A DNA stretch of 64,000 nucleotides from Caulobacter flavus (GCF_003722335.1 NZ_CP026100.1:5492001-5556000); one strand, 5' to 3'. Counted from the first letter of the stretch, positions 8,907 to 17,721 are shown. The notes: generated by a model from the sequence alone, not told the origin. A program made the numbers and translations.

Positions 8907-10853
8907 TCACCCCCCGAAAATCCGCCGCAGCCAGCGCGGGATGCCGCCGAGATCCTGCTCCAGCTGGCGCTCCAGCCCGTCCTCCTCGGACGGCGGCGGC
9001 GCGCGGGGAACCGGGGCGCGGTCGCGGGCGATCAGGCCGGCCTTCAGGCCCTGGCCGACGAAGTCGCGCCAGATCTGGGCGGGGAGGCCGCCGCCGGTGA
9101 CGCCGTTCATCGGCGAGTGGTCGTCGTTGCCGACCCACACGCCCACCACCAGGTCGCCGGTGAAACCGACGAACACCGCGTCGCGGTGTTCCTGGGTGGT
9201 GCCGGTCTTGCCATAGGTCAGCTGGCCGGTGCGGGCGGCTCGGCCCGTGCCCTCCTCGACAACCGCGCCGAGCAGTTCGTACAGCGCCGCGCGCTGGGCG
9301 GTGTCGAGCGGCCGGCTGGGCGGCGGGGCCTCTCCCGCCTTGCGCGGGCGGCCGTAGGGCGCGACCGGCATGTGGCCCGAGGCGACGGCGGCGTAGGCGC
9401 TGGTCAGTTCCAGCAGCGTGGTCTCGGCCGCGCCGAGCGACAGGCTGGCGTCGGTCGTCTTCAGCGGCGAGGTGATCCCCAGGTCGCGGGCCGCCTGCAC
9501 CACCGCCTCGCCGCCGGCCGTCTGCCAGATGCGCGCGGCGATGACGTTGTTGGACTGGGCGAAGGCGTCGCGCAGGGTCAGGTCGGTTCCCGCGCCGCCC
9601 TCGTAATTGCGGGGCGTCCAACCGTTGATGGTCACCGGATCGCCGAGCACCCGCATGTCGGGCCGGGCCCCGTCGCGCAGGGCGGCCAGGTAGACGAACA
9701 GCTTGAAGGCGCTGCCCGGCTGGCGCCTGGCCTGGACGGCGCGGTTGAACTGGCTCTTGGCGTAGGAGCGGCCGCCGACCATGGCCACCACCTTGCCGTC
9801 GGGGCGCATGGCCACCAGCGCCGCCTGCCCCGCCTTCAGCCGGGTTCCGGACTTGGCCAGGGCGCGGTTCACGGCCTGCTCGGCGCGGCGCTGCAGGCGG
9901 CCGTCCAGCGTGGTCGAGACCCGGACCTCGCCGTAGCGGGCGGTCTCGAAGGCGTCGGCGATCTGGGGCGACACCCAGTCGGCGAAGTAGCCGCCGACCG
10001 GCAGGCTGGCGCGCGCGGCCCGGGCGCGGGCGCCGCGCGCATTGGCCGCCTGCTCGGCGGTGATGAACTTGACCTCGACCATGTCGGCCAGCACCTGGTC
10101 GGCGCGGGCGGCGGCGGCCTTGGGATTGTCGACCGGGTCCAGGCGGCTGGGCGCATTGACCATGCCGGCCAGGATCGCCGCCTGGCCCAGGGTCAACTTT
10201 TCGGGCGGACGGCCGAAATAGTGCCGCGACGCCGCGCCCAGGCCATAGACCCCGTCGCCGAAATAGATGCTCGACAGGTAGCGAGCGAGGATCTCGTCCT
10301 TGGACAGCCTAAGCTCCAGCCACACCGCGATGACCGCTTCCTGCGCCTTGCGGCGCAGCGTGCGCTCGTTGCTGAGGAAGGCGTTCTTGGCCAGCTGCTG
10401 GGTGATTGTGCTGGCGCCCTCGCGCGCCCGGCCGGCCTTGATGTTCACCGCCGCCGCCCGGCCCATGCCCCAGACGTCGAGGCCGAAGTGGCGGCGAAAG
10501 CGCCGGTCCTCGACTGCGATGAAGGCGTCGGGCACGTACTTGGGCAGGTCGGCGACGACGACGGGCGCCTCCTTGTAGGCGCCGCGCCGGGCGAAGGGCT
10601 TGCCCTGGGCGTCCAGCAGCACGACGGCCGGGCTGTCCAGCGGCTCCAGCGACCGCGACAGCGGCAGGCTGACCCCGATCCAGACGAAGGCCGCCAGCAG
10701 GGCCGCGAAGACCAGGCCGAAGAAGCCCATCCAGCGCGGATGACGGCGGACGAAGGCGACGAGACCGCGCGCCCTGGCGGCGACGAAAGCGGCGACGGCC
10801 AAGGCGCCATGCCGCGCCTTCACCGTCCAAGCTCGCCAGTCGAAATCGGCCAC
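8907..10853 (-). CDS. class A penicillin-binding protein (PBP1A/1B type)
   Basis: 648 residues, a bifunctional peptidoglycan synthase. One membrane helix at about 42-63 follows a basic cytoplasmic tail. The glycosyltransferase-51 domain has EDRRFRRHFG (catalytic Glu115) and STITQQLAKN. The transpeptidase domain has the SxxK nucleophile in PGSAFK (about residue 380), an SNN motif, and KTGTT (about residue 550). Length is shorter than E. coli PBP1A and fits PBP1C/2C-like enzymes of Caulobacterales. It polymerises and cross-links glycan strands in the periplasm. It is convergent with the racemase gene, separated by palindromic repeats. Confidence 0.93.
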   Translation of the reverse strand: MADFDWRAWTVKARHGALAVAAFVAARARGLVAFVRRHPRWMGFFGLVFAALLAAFVWIGVSLPLSRSLEPLDSPAVVLLDAQGKPFARRGAYKEAPVVVADLPKYVPDAFIAVEDRRFRRHFGLDVWGMGRAAAVNIKAGRAREGASTITQQLAKNAFLSNERTLRRKAQEAVIAVWLELRLSKDEILARYLSSIYFGDGVYGLGAASRHYFGRPPEKLTLGQAAILAGMVNAPSRLDPVDNPKAAAARADQVLADMVEVKFITAEQAANARGARARAARASLPVGGYFADWVSPQIADAFETARYGEVRVSTTLDGRLQRRAEQAVNRALAKSGTRLKAGQAALVAMRPDGKVVAMVGGRSYAKSQFNRAVQARRQPGSAFKLFVYLAALRDGARPDMRVLGDPVTINGWTPRNYEGGAGTDLTLRDAFAQSNNVIAARIWQTAGGEAVVQAARDLGITSPLKTTDASLSLGAAETTLLELTSAYAAVASGHMPVAPYGRPRKAGEAPPPSRPLDTAQRAALYELLGAVVEEGTGRAARTGQLTYGKTGTTQEHRDAVFVGFTGDLVVGVWVGNDDHSPMNGVTGGGLPAQIWRDFVGQGLKAGLIARDRAPVPRAPPPSEEDGLERQLEQDLGGIPRWLRRIFGG

Positions 10854-10940
10854 TCGGCCCCCGTTTCCTGTTTCAGCCCGCGCCTGAATGGCAAGAACTT
10901 GCGGCAGGAAAGCGTCACGGCAGGCTGGAGGTTGCCGCTC

Positions 10941-11963
10941 TCAGGTCTGCAGGGCCATGAACGCGTCGACCTTGTCCAGCGCCGCCAGCGGGGCGCGCAG
11001 GGTGCAGACCAGGCCGCCCGGCCGATAGTCCAGCTCGACCTGCCCGTCCAGTTCGCTGGCCAGGGCCAGTTCGATGATCCGCGAGCCGAAGCCGCGCCGG
11101 GTGGGCCGGGCCACCGGCGGGCCGCCGCGCTCGGTCCAGACGACCAGCAGGCGCGCGCCGGGCTCGGACGTCCAGCGCACCTCGACCTCGCCGCCGGGAA
11201 CCGACAGCGCGCCGTACTTCAGGGCGTTGATCGCCAGCTCGTGGAAGGCCAGGGCCATGACCACCGCCGGCTTGGGCGAGACCATCAGGTCGGGCCCGCC
11301 GACGGCCACCTCGTGGTCGGCGTTGCGATAGGGCCGCACCGAACCCTCAACGATCTGGCGCAGGCTGGCCGCGGCCCAGTTCTCGTCGGTCAGCACATTG
11401 TGGGTGGCGGCGATGGCCATCAGCCGCCCCTCGAAGGCCCGCCGCACGGCCGGGTCGACCCCGGCGTTGCGCAGCGACTGGGCGGCGATCGACTGGACGA
11501 TGGCCAGGGTGTTCTTCACCCGGTGGTTCAGCTCGTTGACCAGCAGCTGGCGATGGCGCTCGGCCAGCATGGCGGCGGTGACGTCGCGCGAGGCGGCCAG
11601 CACCCGCACCACCCCGCCCGCCTCGTCCAGCACCGGCGAGACGGTGGTGTCCCACCAGCGGACATTGCCCTTGGCCGTGGGGCACAGGGCGCGGAACGAG
11701 GAAGAGCCGCCGGCCAGGGCCTTGCCCAGGGCCGCGACCACGGCGGGACGGCTTTCGGGCGGCCACATGTCGGGCCAGTAGCGGTCGCGATTACGGCCCT
11801 CGAAATCGTCGATCTCGAAAAGCTCGCGGCCGCGCGTGTTCATGTACTCGATCAGCCCGGCGCGGCTGAGGACGCGGATGCAGTCCTGGCTGGCTTCCAG
11901 CACGCTGTGGAAGTAGGCGCCGGCGCCAGCCAGCGCGCCCTGGTCCTTGCGATGTCGCCCCAT
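10941..11963 (-). CDS. PAS-domain sensor histidine kinase, HWE family
   Basis: 340 residues, no membrane segment, so a cytosolic sensor. A PAS domain covers about residues 16-135 (YFHSVLEASQDCIRVL to VLAASRDVTAAM). The HWE-kinase phospho-acceptor His147 is in ELNHRVKNTLAIV. The ATP domain has HELAINALKYG (about 241-251) and the WTE signature at 276-278. HWE kinases are frequent in alphaproteobacteria and feed stress or light responses, often with no linked response regulator, as here. ATG 11963 with a close GGAGGG is preferred; a GTG at 11987 is an alternative. A 59-residue gene lies just upstream on the same strand. Confidence 0.9.
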   Translation of the reverse strand: MGRHRKDQGALAGAGAYFHSVLEASQDCIRVLSRAGLIEYMNTRGRELFEIDDFEGRNRDRYWPDMWPPESRPAVVAALGKALAGGSSSFRALCPTAKGNVRWWDTTVSPVLDEAGGVVRVLAASRDVTAAMLAERHRQLLVNELNHRVKNTLAIVQSIAAQSLRNAGVDPAVRRAFEGRLMAIAATHNVLTDENWAAASLRQIVEGSVRPYRNADHEVAVGGPDLMVSPKPAVVMALAFHELAINALKYGALSVPGGEVEVRWTSEPGARLLVVWTERGGPPVARPTRRGFGSRIIELALASELDGQVELDYRPGGLVCTLRAPLAALDKVDAFMALQT

Positions 11964-12051
11964 GCCCCCTCCGTCGCCCGGCTCCACCTTCCGGAGCCAG
12001 AGTTGCGCGAGGCCGCGACGGTCGTCAGGGACGCCACAGGACGAGGCGGCC

Positions 12052-12231
12052 TCAGCAGGCGGCCGCGGGGGCGTCCTCGGCGCAGGCTTCCATCAGTCCG
12101 ACCATCGCGGCGGTGACGCGCGAGGTCTGGGCCATGCGGCGAAGGGCGTCGCGGGCGTGGGCGCTGTCGGCGATCTCGGCCTGGCGCTCCAGCCGTTCGG
12201 CTTCCCTGAGATGATCGTTTTGGCTCGGCAT
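12052..12231 (-). CDS. small helical hypothetical protein (59 aa)
   Basis: A 59-residue frame beginning MPSQNDHLREAERLERQ and ending in DAPAAAC. It is charged and likely helical (Glu/Arg/Ala-rich) with no signal peptide. It lies 88 bases upstream of the HWE kinase on the same strand, so it may be co-transcribed. No family is recognised. It does not show the conserved motif expected of the general-stress anti-sigma factor NepR. Codon use fits a real gene in this genome. Confidence 0.55.
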   Translation of the reverse strand: MPSQNDHLREAERLERQAEIADSAHARDALRRMAQTSRVTAAMVGLMEACAEDAPAAAC

Positions 12232-12341
12232 GGGTCGATTCTTTACTGCGAATGAACGTCGTTCTCCATGCGACCGCGCGACGCAGGCCGAAGGGTTTTG
12301 TTAACGCCCTCAGCCAGTTAGGTGCACGAGCACATATGAAA

Positions 12342-12371
12342 ACACCCCCGGGTCGAATGACCCGGGGGTGT
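12342..12371 (-). terminator. strong GC hairpin, terminator-like on the reverse strand
   Basis: A perfect 13-bp inverted repeat (ACACCCCCGGGTC / GACCCGGGGGTGT) with a GAAT loop. On the reverse strand it is followed by TTTTC, as in an intrinsic terminator. A second hairpin (CGTCCTGTT-CCCC-AACAGGACG) abuts it at 12372-12393. No annotated gene ends here, so the transcript it would terminate is unknown. The rest of 12232-12733 holds no supported gene apart from the pectate lyase upstream region. Confidence 0.6.
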
Positions 12372-12547
12372 CGTCCTGTTCCCCAACAGGACGGCGTCGC
12401 CCGCTGCCTGACCGGCGCGGCGGCGTCGCCTCATGAACCGATGGCGGTCATTTGTTGGATATCGCCTCTGGAGACAACGCGGCGGCCTGTCGCACACGTC
12501 CTGGGGGAATTTCGGCCACGCCTCGCCCACAGCGCGCTTGCCAAACA

Positions 12548-12558
12548 TGACACCGGTG
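12548..12558. promoter_or_regulatory. possible operator (TGACACCGGTG) upstream of the pectate lyase
   Basis: The sequence TGACACCGGTG lies about 175 bases upstream of the pectate lyase start. It shares the 10-mer GACACCGGTG with the perfect palindrome at 16103-16116, but its right arm is imperfect (GGACA instead of GTCA). It resembles a LacI-family operator half plus a degenerate half. No regulator gene is adjacent. Confidence 0.3.
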
Positions 12559-12733
12559 GACATTGTGGCGTCCAAACGCGCGCCGGGCCAACGGCGGCAA
12601 GGATTCGAGGCCTCCGGCCTCGACGGGGAAGGAAACCACGGCGACGCTTGGAAACGAGCGCCGCGACCCGCCTCCGGACCCTGCCGCCTGCGTCCCCGCG
12701 TCGCGCCCGCCGCTCTCTGGAGTTATCGCGTCG

Positions 12734-14371
12734 ATGCCGCTCAGCCCCCTCTCCCGCCGCCGCCTGCTGGCGACCACCGCGGCCGCCTTCGCCGCCTCGG
12801 CGGGCCTGGCGCCCTTCAAGGCCCTGGCGGCCGAGGCGCCGACCAGGGACGCGGCGCTGGCGACGATGAAGCGCGCCACGACCTTCATGGTCGAGAAGGT
12901 CGCCTACCAGGGCGGGTACGTCTGGAGCTACCTGCCCGACTTCTCGCGCCGCTGGGGCGAGATGGAGGCCTATCCGACGATGATCTGGGTGCAGCCGCCC
13001 GGCACGGCGACCATGGGCCACCTGTTCCTCGACGCCTATCACGCCACCGGCGACGAGTATTACTACGAGGCCGCCAAGCAGGTGGCCGGCGCCCTGATCA
13101 AGATCCAGCACCCCGCCGGCGGCTGGAACTATCTGGGCGACCTGGCCGGCGAGCCGTCGATCAGGAAGTGGTACGACACCATCGGCAAGAACGGCTGGCG
13201 GCTCGAGGAATTCCAGCACTACTACGGCAACGCCACCTTCGACGACGCCGGTACGGCCGAAAGCTCGCAGTTCCTGCTGCGGCTCTATGTCGAGAAGAAG
13301 GATCCGGCCTTCAAGCCGGCCCTGGACAAGGCCATCCAGTTCGTCCTCGACAGCCAATACCCGGTCGGCGGCTGGCCCCAGCGCTTCCCGCTGAAGGACG
13401 AGTTCCACCATCATGGCCGGCCCGACTACACCGGCTACATCACCTTCAACGACGACGTGGCCGGCGAGAACATCGAGTTCCTGATCATGGTCTGGCAGGC
13501 GCTAGGCGACCCGCGCGTGCTGCCGGCCGTCAGGAAGGCCATGGACTGCTTCGTCGCCTGCCAGCAGCCCCTGCCCCAGGCCGGCTGGGGCCTGCAGCAC
13601 AAGGTCAGCGACCTCAAGCCGTCGGGCGCGCGCACCTACGAGCCCGAAGCCTTCGCCACCCATACGACGGCCGCCAACGTCACCGCCTGCATGGGCTTCT
13701 ACGAACTGACGGGCGATCCGAAGTACCTGGCCCGCCTGGGCGAGGCGCTCGACTGGCTGGAAACCACCAGGCTGCCGGTCGAACATCAGAAGGGCCGCCA
13801 GTTCCCGACCTTCGTAGAGATCGGCAGCAACAAGCCCTTGTTCGTGCACCGCACCGGCAGCAACGTCGTCAACGGTCGCTACTATGTCGACGGCAATCCC
13901 GAGAACACCGTGGCGCACTATTCCTCGTTCCGGGGGGTCAACATCCCGGCCCTGCGCAAGCGGCTGGAGACCCTGAAGGCTACCCCGCCCGAGGTCGCCA
14001 GCAAGGCCTCGCCGCTGAAGGGCGGCCGCCAGGCCCTGCCGAAGTACTACACGCTGAAGGACGTCTCGGTGTCGGACCTGAACGTCGGCGCCCTGAAGGG
14101 CGACCAGGCGGCCGGCGCGCCCGACAAGGCCGCCGGCCTGATCGCCGCCCTCAACGAAGCCGGCTGGTGGCCGACCGAGCTGAAGGCGACCAGCAATCCC
14201 TATATCGGCGACGGCTCGCCCACCCCCGCGCCGGGCGACTTCAGTCGCACCCACGTCGGCGACGCCTCCGACACCTCGCCCTACGTCACCGACAAGCCGA
14301 AGATCGGCATTTCCACGGGCAGCTACATCGAGAACATGGTGACGCTGCTCAAATACGTCGGCGCGGCCTGA
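12734..14371 (+). CDS. pectate lyase, PL10 family, Tat-exported
   Basis: 545 residues from ATG 12734; the open frame begins earlier, but only this start exposes the twin-arginine signal (SRRRLLATTAAAFAASAG). The remainder matches the PL10 pectate lyase fold: an alpha/alpha barrel with motifs such as GGWPQRFPL, YITFNDDV and RTGSNVVNGRYYVDG. PL10 enzymes cleave polygalacturonate by calcium-assisted beta-elimination. A monocistronic unit is likely, with a palindrome containing CACCGGTG at 12548-12558 upstream. Its presence with GH9 and GH5 genes nearby suggests growth on plant cell-wall polymers. Confidence 0.88.
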   Translation: MPLSPLSRRRLLATTAAAFAASAGLAPFKALAAEAPTRDAALATMKRATTFMVEKVAYQGGYVWSYLPDFSRRWGEMEAYPTMIWVQPPGTATMGHLFLDAYHATGDEYYYEAAKQVAGALIKIQHPAGGWNYLGDLAGEPSIRKWYDTIGKNGWRLEEFQHYYGNATFDDAGTAESSQFLLRLYVEKKDPAFKPALDKAIQFVLDSQYPVGGWPQRFPLKDEFHHHGRPDYTGYITFNDDVAGENIEFLIMVWQALGDPRVLPAVRKAMDCFVACQQPLPQAGWGLQHKVSDLKPSGARTYEPEAFATHTTAANVTACMGFYELTGDPKYLARLGEALDWLETTRLPVEHQKGRQFPTFVEIGSNKPLFVHRTGSNVVNGRYYVDGNPENTVAHYSSFRGVNIPALRKRLETLKATPPEVASKASPLKGGRQALPKYYTLKDVSVSDLNVGALKGDQAAGAPDKAAGLIAALNEAGWWPTELKATSNPYIGDGSPTPAPGDFSRTHVGDASDTSPYVTDKPKIGISTGSYIENMVTLLKYVGAA

Positions 14372-14412
14372 GCCGCCTGGCGGCGGCCCCCTCGGTCGCT
14401 CCGCGACAGCTC

Positions 14413-14551
14413 CCTACTCCTCCCCCGTGAAACGGGGGAGGTGGCGCGCTGCGGATACGCAGCGTGACGGAGGGGGCGACCGTCGGCACTGCGCCCAGTC
14501 TCGCCCCCTCCGCCGCTTCGCGGTCCCCCTCCCCCGTTTCACGGGGGAGGA
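14413..14551. repeat. nested palindromic repeat element
   Basis: Two copies of CCTCCCCCGTGAAACGGGGGAGG (one inverted, reading GTTTCACGG) sit at about 14417-14440 and 14527-14549. They enclose a second inverted pair built on GGAGGGGGCGA / TCGCCCCCTCC. The whole fills the gap between convergent genes and could form one long hairpin. It belongs to the same family as 8765-8896. Confidence 0.8.
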
Positions 14552-14555
14552 GAAG

Positions 14556-16058
14556 TCAGCCGATCATCGCCAGCGGCAGCGTCCCGCGATCCAGCACCCT
14601 GGCGTGGAACTCCCGCAACGTCCCGCCCCACGCGCGGCGCAGGCGCGAGAGCTCCAGCCAGTACATCCCCTGCCCCGCCGCCGCGCCGGGGGCGATAGCG
14701 GCGCGCTCGACCTCCTGGGCGAAGGGCGCGAAGATCACCGGCGGTCCTTGCGTCGCCGCCAGGAAGGCCATGGCCCTGTCCTGCGTCCAGCCTTCGAGAT
14801 GAACGCCCAGGTCCATGCGGGCCCGGGCGGCGCGGAACAGGATCCAGTAGAGGCCGCCGATCTCGGCCAGGGGCTCGCCCTCGAAGGCGCCCGCCTCCCA
14901 GGCCAGGTGCTCGGCATAGACGGCCCAGCCCTCCATCGCCGCCGGGCAAGCCACGCGCGAGCGGTAGGGATGCGCGCCCGACAGTTCCTCCTTGGGGATC
15001 TGCAGCATGTGGCCGGGCAGCACCTCGTGATGCACCACCGCCGGCAGGCTCCAGCTGGGCCGGTCGCGGATGCGCTTGAGGTCGACATAATAGGCCCCGG
15101 GCTTGCCGCCGTCGGCCGACGGCAGGTCACGATAGCCCTGGCGGCCGGCCGCCTCGTCGGCGGGCGACATCCGCCGCACCGACACCGCGTCGACCGCGCC
15201 CGGCAAGTTTCCGAAGGCCTGGGGCAGGCGCGCGCGGGCCTTGGCCAGCCAGGGCGCCATGTCGGCGATCGCCCGGTCGCGGCCCGCGTCGTCGTCGGCA
15301 TAGAGGAACCGCTCGTCGGCCGTCAGCGCCCGCAGCCGCGCGCCCACGCCGCCCTGGGTCAGGCCCTGGGCCCTGAGCAGGACGTCGGCGCGGGCGTGCA
15401 GCGACCGGATCGCCACGTCCAGCCGGCGACGGGCCTCGGCCGGCGCCATCGGCGCGCCGAGTTGGGCCTTCAGCATCAGGGCGTAGTAGGCCTCGCGGTC
15501 CCTAAAGCGGACGCCGGCGGCGGTACCCGCGCGGCGCTTGAGGGCGCTCAGGGCCTCGGCCTGGCGGGCGAGCGCGGCGGCGACCTGCGGCGCGGCCCTG
15601 CGAGCGGCCTCGGCCAGGCCCGTCTCCAGCCTGGCGATCAGGAAGGCCGGCGGGATCACGCCCCGGGCCGCGTCGGCGCGGACCTGCTCCGTCTCGGCGT
15701 CGAGGCGCCTGACTGTCGCCGCCACGGCCTCGGGCCTGGCGTCGGCCGCCTTCTGCCAGGCGCCCGAGCGCGTGGTGACGACATAGGGTCCGGCGATCCC
15801 GCCGCCGAACGGAAAGCGCGCGACCAGCTCGGCCTCGGCCCGGGCGGCGATGCTGACGGCGTCGTGGTCGAGGCGGGCCTTGGGCGACAGCGTCTCAGGA
15901 TCGAGGGCGGCCAGAGCCTTGCGCCTGTCGGCGGCGGTCCCGCCCTTGGCGAAGCCGTCCAGCAGGGACTTCAGCGCCGCGTCGCCGTCCTGCGCCCAGG
16001 CCGGACCGGCCGCCAGGCTGGCGCCGGCCAGCAGCATCATCGCGCGACGATCGATCAT
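14556..16058 (-). CDS. DUF885 family putative metallopeptidase, exported
   Basis: 500 residues with an N-terminal export signal (MIDRRAMMLLAGASLAAGPAWAQ; RR suggests Tat or a basic Sec signal). The DUF885 family signature HHEVLPGHMLQ is at about residue 340, followed by the EGWAVYAEHLAWE helix; both are HExxH-like elements of putative zinc peptidases. Length is slightly shorter than the usual 550-600 residues. Substrate is unknown, probably periplasmic peptides. It lies 57 bases downstream of the ArsR gene. A perfect 14-bp palindrome at 16103 overlaps the end of that gene and could control this one. Confidence 0.85.
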   Translation of the reverse strand: MIDRRAMMLLAGASLAAGPAWAQDGDAALKSLLDGFAKGGTAADRRKALAALDPETLSPKARLDHDAVSIAARAEAELVARFPFGGGIAGPYVVTTRSGAWQKAADARPEAVAATVRRLDAETEQVRADAARGVIPPAFLIARLETGLAEAARRAAPQVAAALARQAEALSALKRRAGTAAGVRFRDREAYYALMLKAQLGAPMAPAEARRRLDVAIRSLHARADVLLRAQGLTQGGVGARLRALTADERFLYADDDAGRDRAIADMAPWLAKARARLPQAFGNLPGAVDAVSVRRMSPADEAAGRQGYRDLPSADGGKPGAYYVDLKRIRDRPSWSLPAVVHHEVLPGHMLQIPKEELSGAHPYRSRVACPAAMEGWAVYAEHLAWEAGAFEGEPLAEIGGLYWILFRAARARMDLGVHLEGWTQDRAMAFLAATQGPPVIFAPFAQEVERAAIAPGAAAGQGMYWLELSRLRRAWGGTLREFHARVLDRGTLPLAMIG

Positions 16059-16102
16059 CCGGCCGCCTCCCTCCTATATCGTTGCCCCTGTCGTAGCGGG
16101 AA

Positions 16103-16116
16103 AGACACCGGTGTCT
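16103..16116. promoter_or_regulatory. perfect palindrome AGACACCGGTGTCT, candidate operator
   Basis: A 14-bp perfect palindrome lies 45 bases upstream of the DUF885 gene start and touches the stop codon of the arsR-like gene. The CACCGGTG centre and size fit a LacI-family operator. The same core occurs upstream of the pectate lyase at 12548. The cognate regulator is not in the window. Confidence 0.45.
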
Positions 16117-16435
16117 AGAGGGACCCGCCCTCGGCGGCGACCAGGGCCAGCAGGCCAGGAAAGCGGGCCTCGATCTCGTCGCGGCGCAGCTGGGCGGCGC
16201 GGCTGTTGCCGCGGTCGACCTGGCGGATCAGGCCAGCCTCGCGCAGCACCCGGAAGTGATGGGTCAGCGAGGCCTTGCTGACCGGCAGGCCGAACGAGAC
16301 GCAGGTTCGCTCGGTCAGTGGCTCGGCCGACGCCAGCTCGGCGACAACGCGGCGGCGCAGCGGATCGGCCAGGGCGGCCAGCAAGGCCCCCAGCTGCATT
16401 TCCTCGGGTTCGGGGTGGCCTTCGGCGTCGGGCAT
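16115..16435 (-). CDS. ArsR-family winged-helix transcriptional regulator
   Basis: 106 residues from ATG 16435; an in-frame ATG at 16468 would add 11 residues (MVQSLPCHGC...), but it would place repeated GGTAAGGA motifs inside the gene. The winged helix spans the whole protein: LGALLAALADPLRRRVVAEL, then PVSKASLTHHFRVLREAGLI as recognition helix, and a basic wing (RQVDRGNSRAAQLR). No metal-binding CxC motif is visible, so this is not a classical arsenic sensor. It is divergent from the monooxygenase gene at 16520. A palindrome between them suggests it represses both. Confidence 0.88.
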   Translation of the reverse strand: MPDAEGHPEPEEMQLGALLAALADPLRRRVVAELASAEPLTERTCVSFGLPVSKASLTHHFRVLREAGLIRQVDRGNSRAAQLRRDEIEARFPGLLALVAAEGGSL

Positions 16436-16485
16436 CGGACATCCATGACAAGGTAAGGATTGAACCATACCTCTGGGGCGGTTTA

Positions 16486-16505
16486 GGTAAGGACAGATTC
16501 TTACC
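16486..16505. promoter_or_regulatory. inverted repeat GGTAAG-N8-CTTACC, candidate ArsR operator
   Basis: A 6-8-6 inverted repeat lies between the divergent arsR-like and monooxygenase genes, 15 bases before the latter. An additional GGTAAGGA copy occurs at 16451-16458, so the half-site appears three times in 60 bases. The position over the divergent promoters fits autoregulation. Confidence 0.55.
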
Positions 16506-16519
16506 TACGAGGTGCATCC

Positions 16520-16867
16520 ATGTCCAACACCCCCTTCGGCCCGCCGCAGCCCGACGCAGACGAAACCGGCCCCTACGCCCTGGCGGGCACGGCCCGCGCC
16601 CGTCCCGGCATGGCCGACCAGCTGGAGGCGCGGCTGGTCTCGCTGGTGGCGTCGACGCGTCGGGAGGAAGGCTGCGTGGCCTATCACGTCCATCGCGACC
16701 GGGCCGATCGCGACCTCTTCGTGTTCTACGAGGCCTGGAGCGACCGAGACGCGCTGCTGAAGCACTTCGACGAGCCCTACATCGTCAGCTTCCTGGCCGA
16801 TCGCGGCGACTATCTGGACGGCGAACTCGACGTTCGCTGGCTCAGGATGAGCAGTCCCGCCGCCTGA
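16520..16867 (+). CDS. antibiotic biosynthesis monooxygenase (ABM) domain protein
   Basis: 115 residues with one ferredoxin-like ABM domain: YALAGTARARPGMADQLEARL, then EEGCVAYHVHRDRADRDLFVFYEAW and a HFDEPYI helix. Relatives are putative quinol monooxygenases (YgiN-like) that oxidise small aromatics or quinones without cofactors. Size is normal for a single-domain protein. It is divergent from an ArsR-type regulator with a likely operator between them, so it is probably inducible. Confidence 0.85.
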   Translation: MSNTPFGPPQPDADETGPYALAGTARARPGMADQLEARLVSLVASTRREEGCVAYHVHRDRADRDLFVFYEAWSDRDALLKHFDEPYIVSFLADRGDYLDGELDVRWLRMSSPAA

Positions 16868-17142
16868 AACACGCGGCTAGGTGCGATCGCCCGCAATACA
16901 TTCACAGATTGCAAAATCGACGAATTCTCCCAAAGGTGCCACGTGGCCTTCGGGGGGCCAGGGCGTCACACCGGCGACGGCGCGCCCGTCTTCGGGCGGG
17001 CGTCGCGGCCGTCCTTCCCATCGCGCCAGACGGTCTTCTGCGACGCGCTACGCGTCCGAAGACCCCAGTGACCAGTCAGCGTCCGCGTCCAGCCAACCGC
17101 GCGGTCGATGTCGGCCGCCGCCTTCCACGGAGGTACGACCAG

Positions 17143-17721
17143 ATGACTTCGACCAATCGCCGCGCCCTGATCGCCTCGGCCTTCGCCCTGGCCGCCGTCG
17201 CCGGCTCGTCGGCGCCCGCCGCGGCGCAAGCCATCCCCCCGCGGGTCTCCGAAGCCGAGGTCCGCGCCGCCGCCGAGGCCTGGGGCAAGGGCCTGGTGTC
17301 CATCTCGACGGCCTATAACGAGGACGAGGCCAATTTCGAGAAGGCCAAGGCCGTGGCCAGCGCCTTCATCGACAAGGCCTACGGCTACGATCTGGGGCCC
17401 GTGCTGTTCAAGCCGACCCTGACCCGCGAGCCCTACACCTTCCGCACCACCAAGGTCGGCGCCATGGCCTATTTCGTCGGCCACGACAAAGCCTATCCCT
17501 ACGACGACGGCTTCGCGCTGCTGCCGTGGCGCAGCGTGACCTACAAGCCCGTCGGCATCCAGATCAACGGGGCCGTGGCCAGCACCATGGGCAAGCTGGA
17601 GCTGCGCGACAAGGACGGCAACCTCACGGTGGTCGACAAGACCTGGGTGTTCAAGAAGGACGATCGCGGCGCCCTGCGCATCATCGTCCATCACTCGTCG
17701 CTGCCCTTCGTGGGCTACTAG
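17143..17721 (+). CDS. exported SnoaL/cystatin-like fold protein
   Basis: 192 residues. ATG 17143 lies 8 bases after GGAGGT. The N-terminus carries a twin-arginine-like signal (NRRALIASAFALAAVAG) ending at AAAQA. The mature part reads like the COG4875 group of NTF2/SnoaL-like proteins (segments YFVGHDKAYPYDDGF and LPWRSVTYKPVGIQINGAV), with a conserved C-terminal HHSSLPF. The function of this group is unknown; some members are mislabelled phosphoribosyl-AMP cyclohydrolase. The preceding 275 bases contain only GC-rich inverted repeats, no gene. Confidence 0.75.
   Translation: MTSTNRRALIASAFALAAVAGSSAPAAAQAIPPRVSEAEVRAAAEAWGKGLVSISTAYNEDEANFEKAKAVASAFIDKAYGYDLGPVLFKPTLTREPYTFRTTKVGAMAYFVGHDKAYPYDDGFALLPWRSVTYKPVGIQINGAVASTMGKLELRDKDGNLTVVDKTWVFKKDDRGALRIIVHHSSLPFVGY

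Noticed and set aside
8811..12116. Forward open frame of 1101 codons opposite the penicillin-binding protein and kinase
   Set aside because: Antisense artefact of high GC3; the reverse-strand genes carry clear catalytic motifs.
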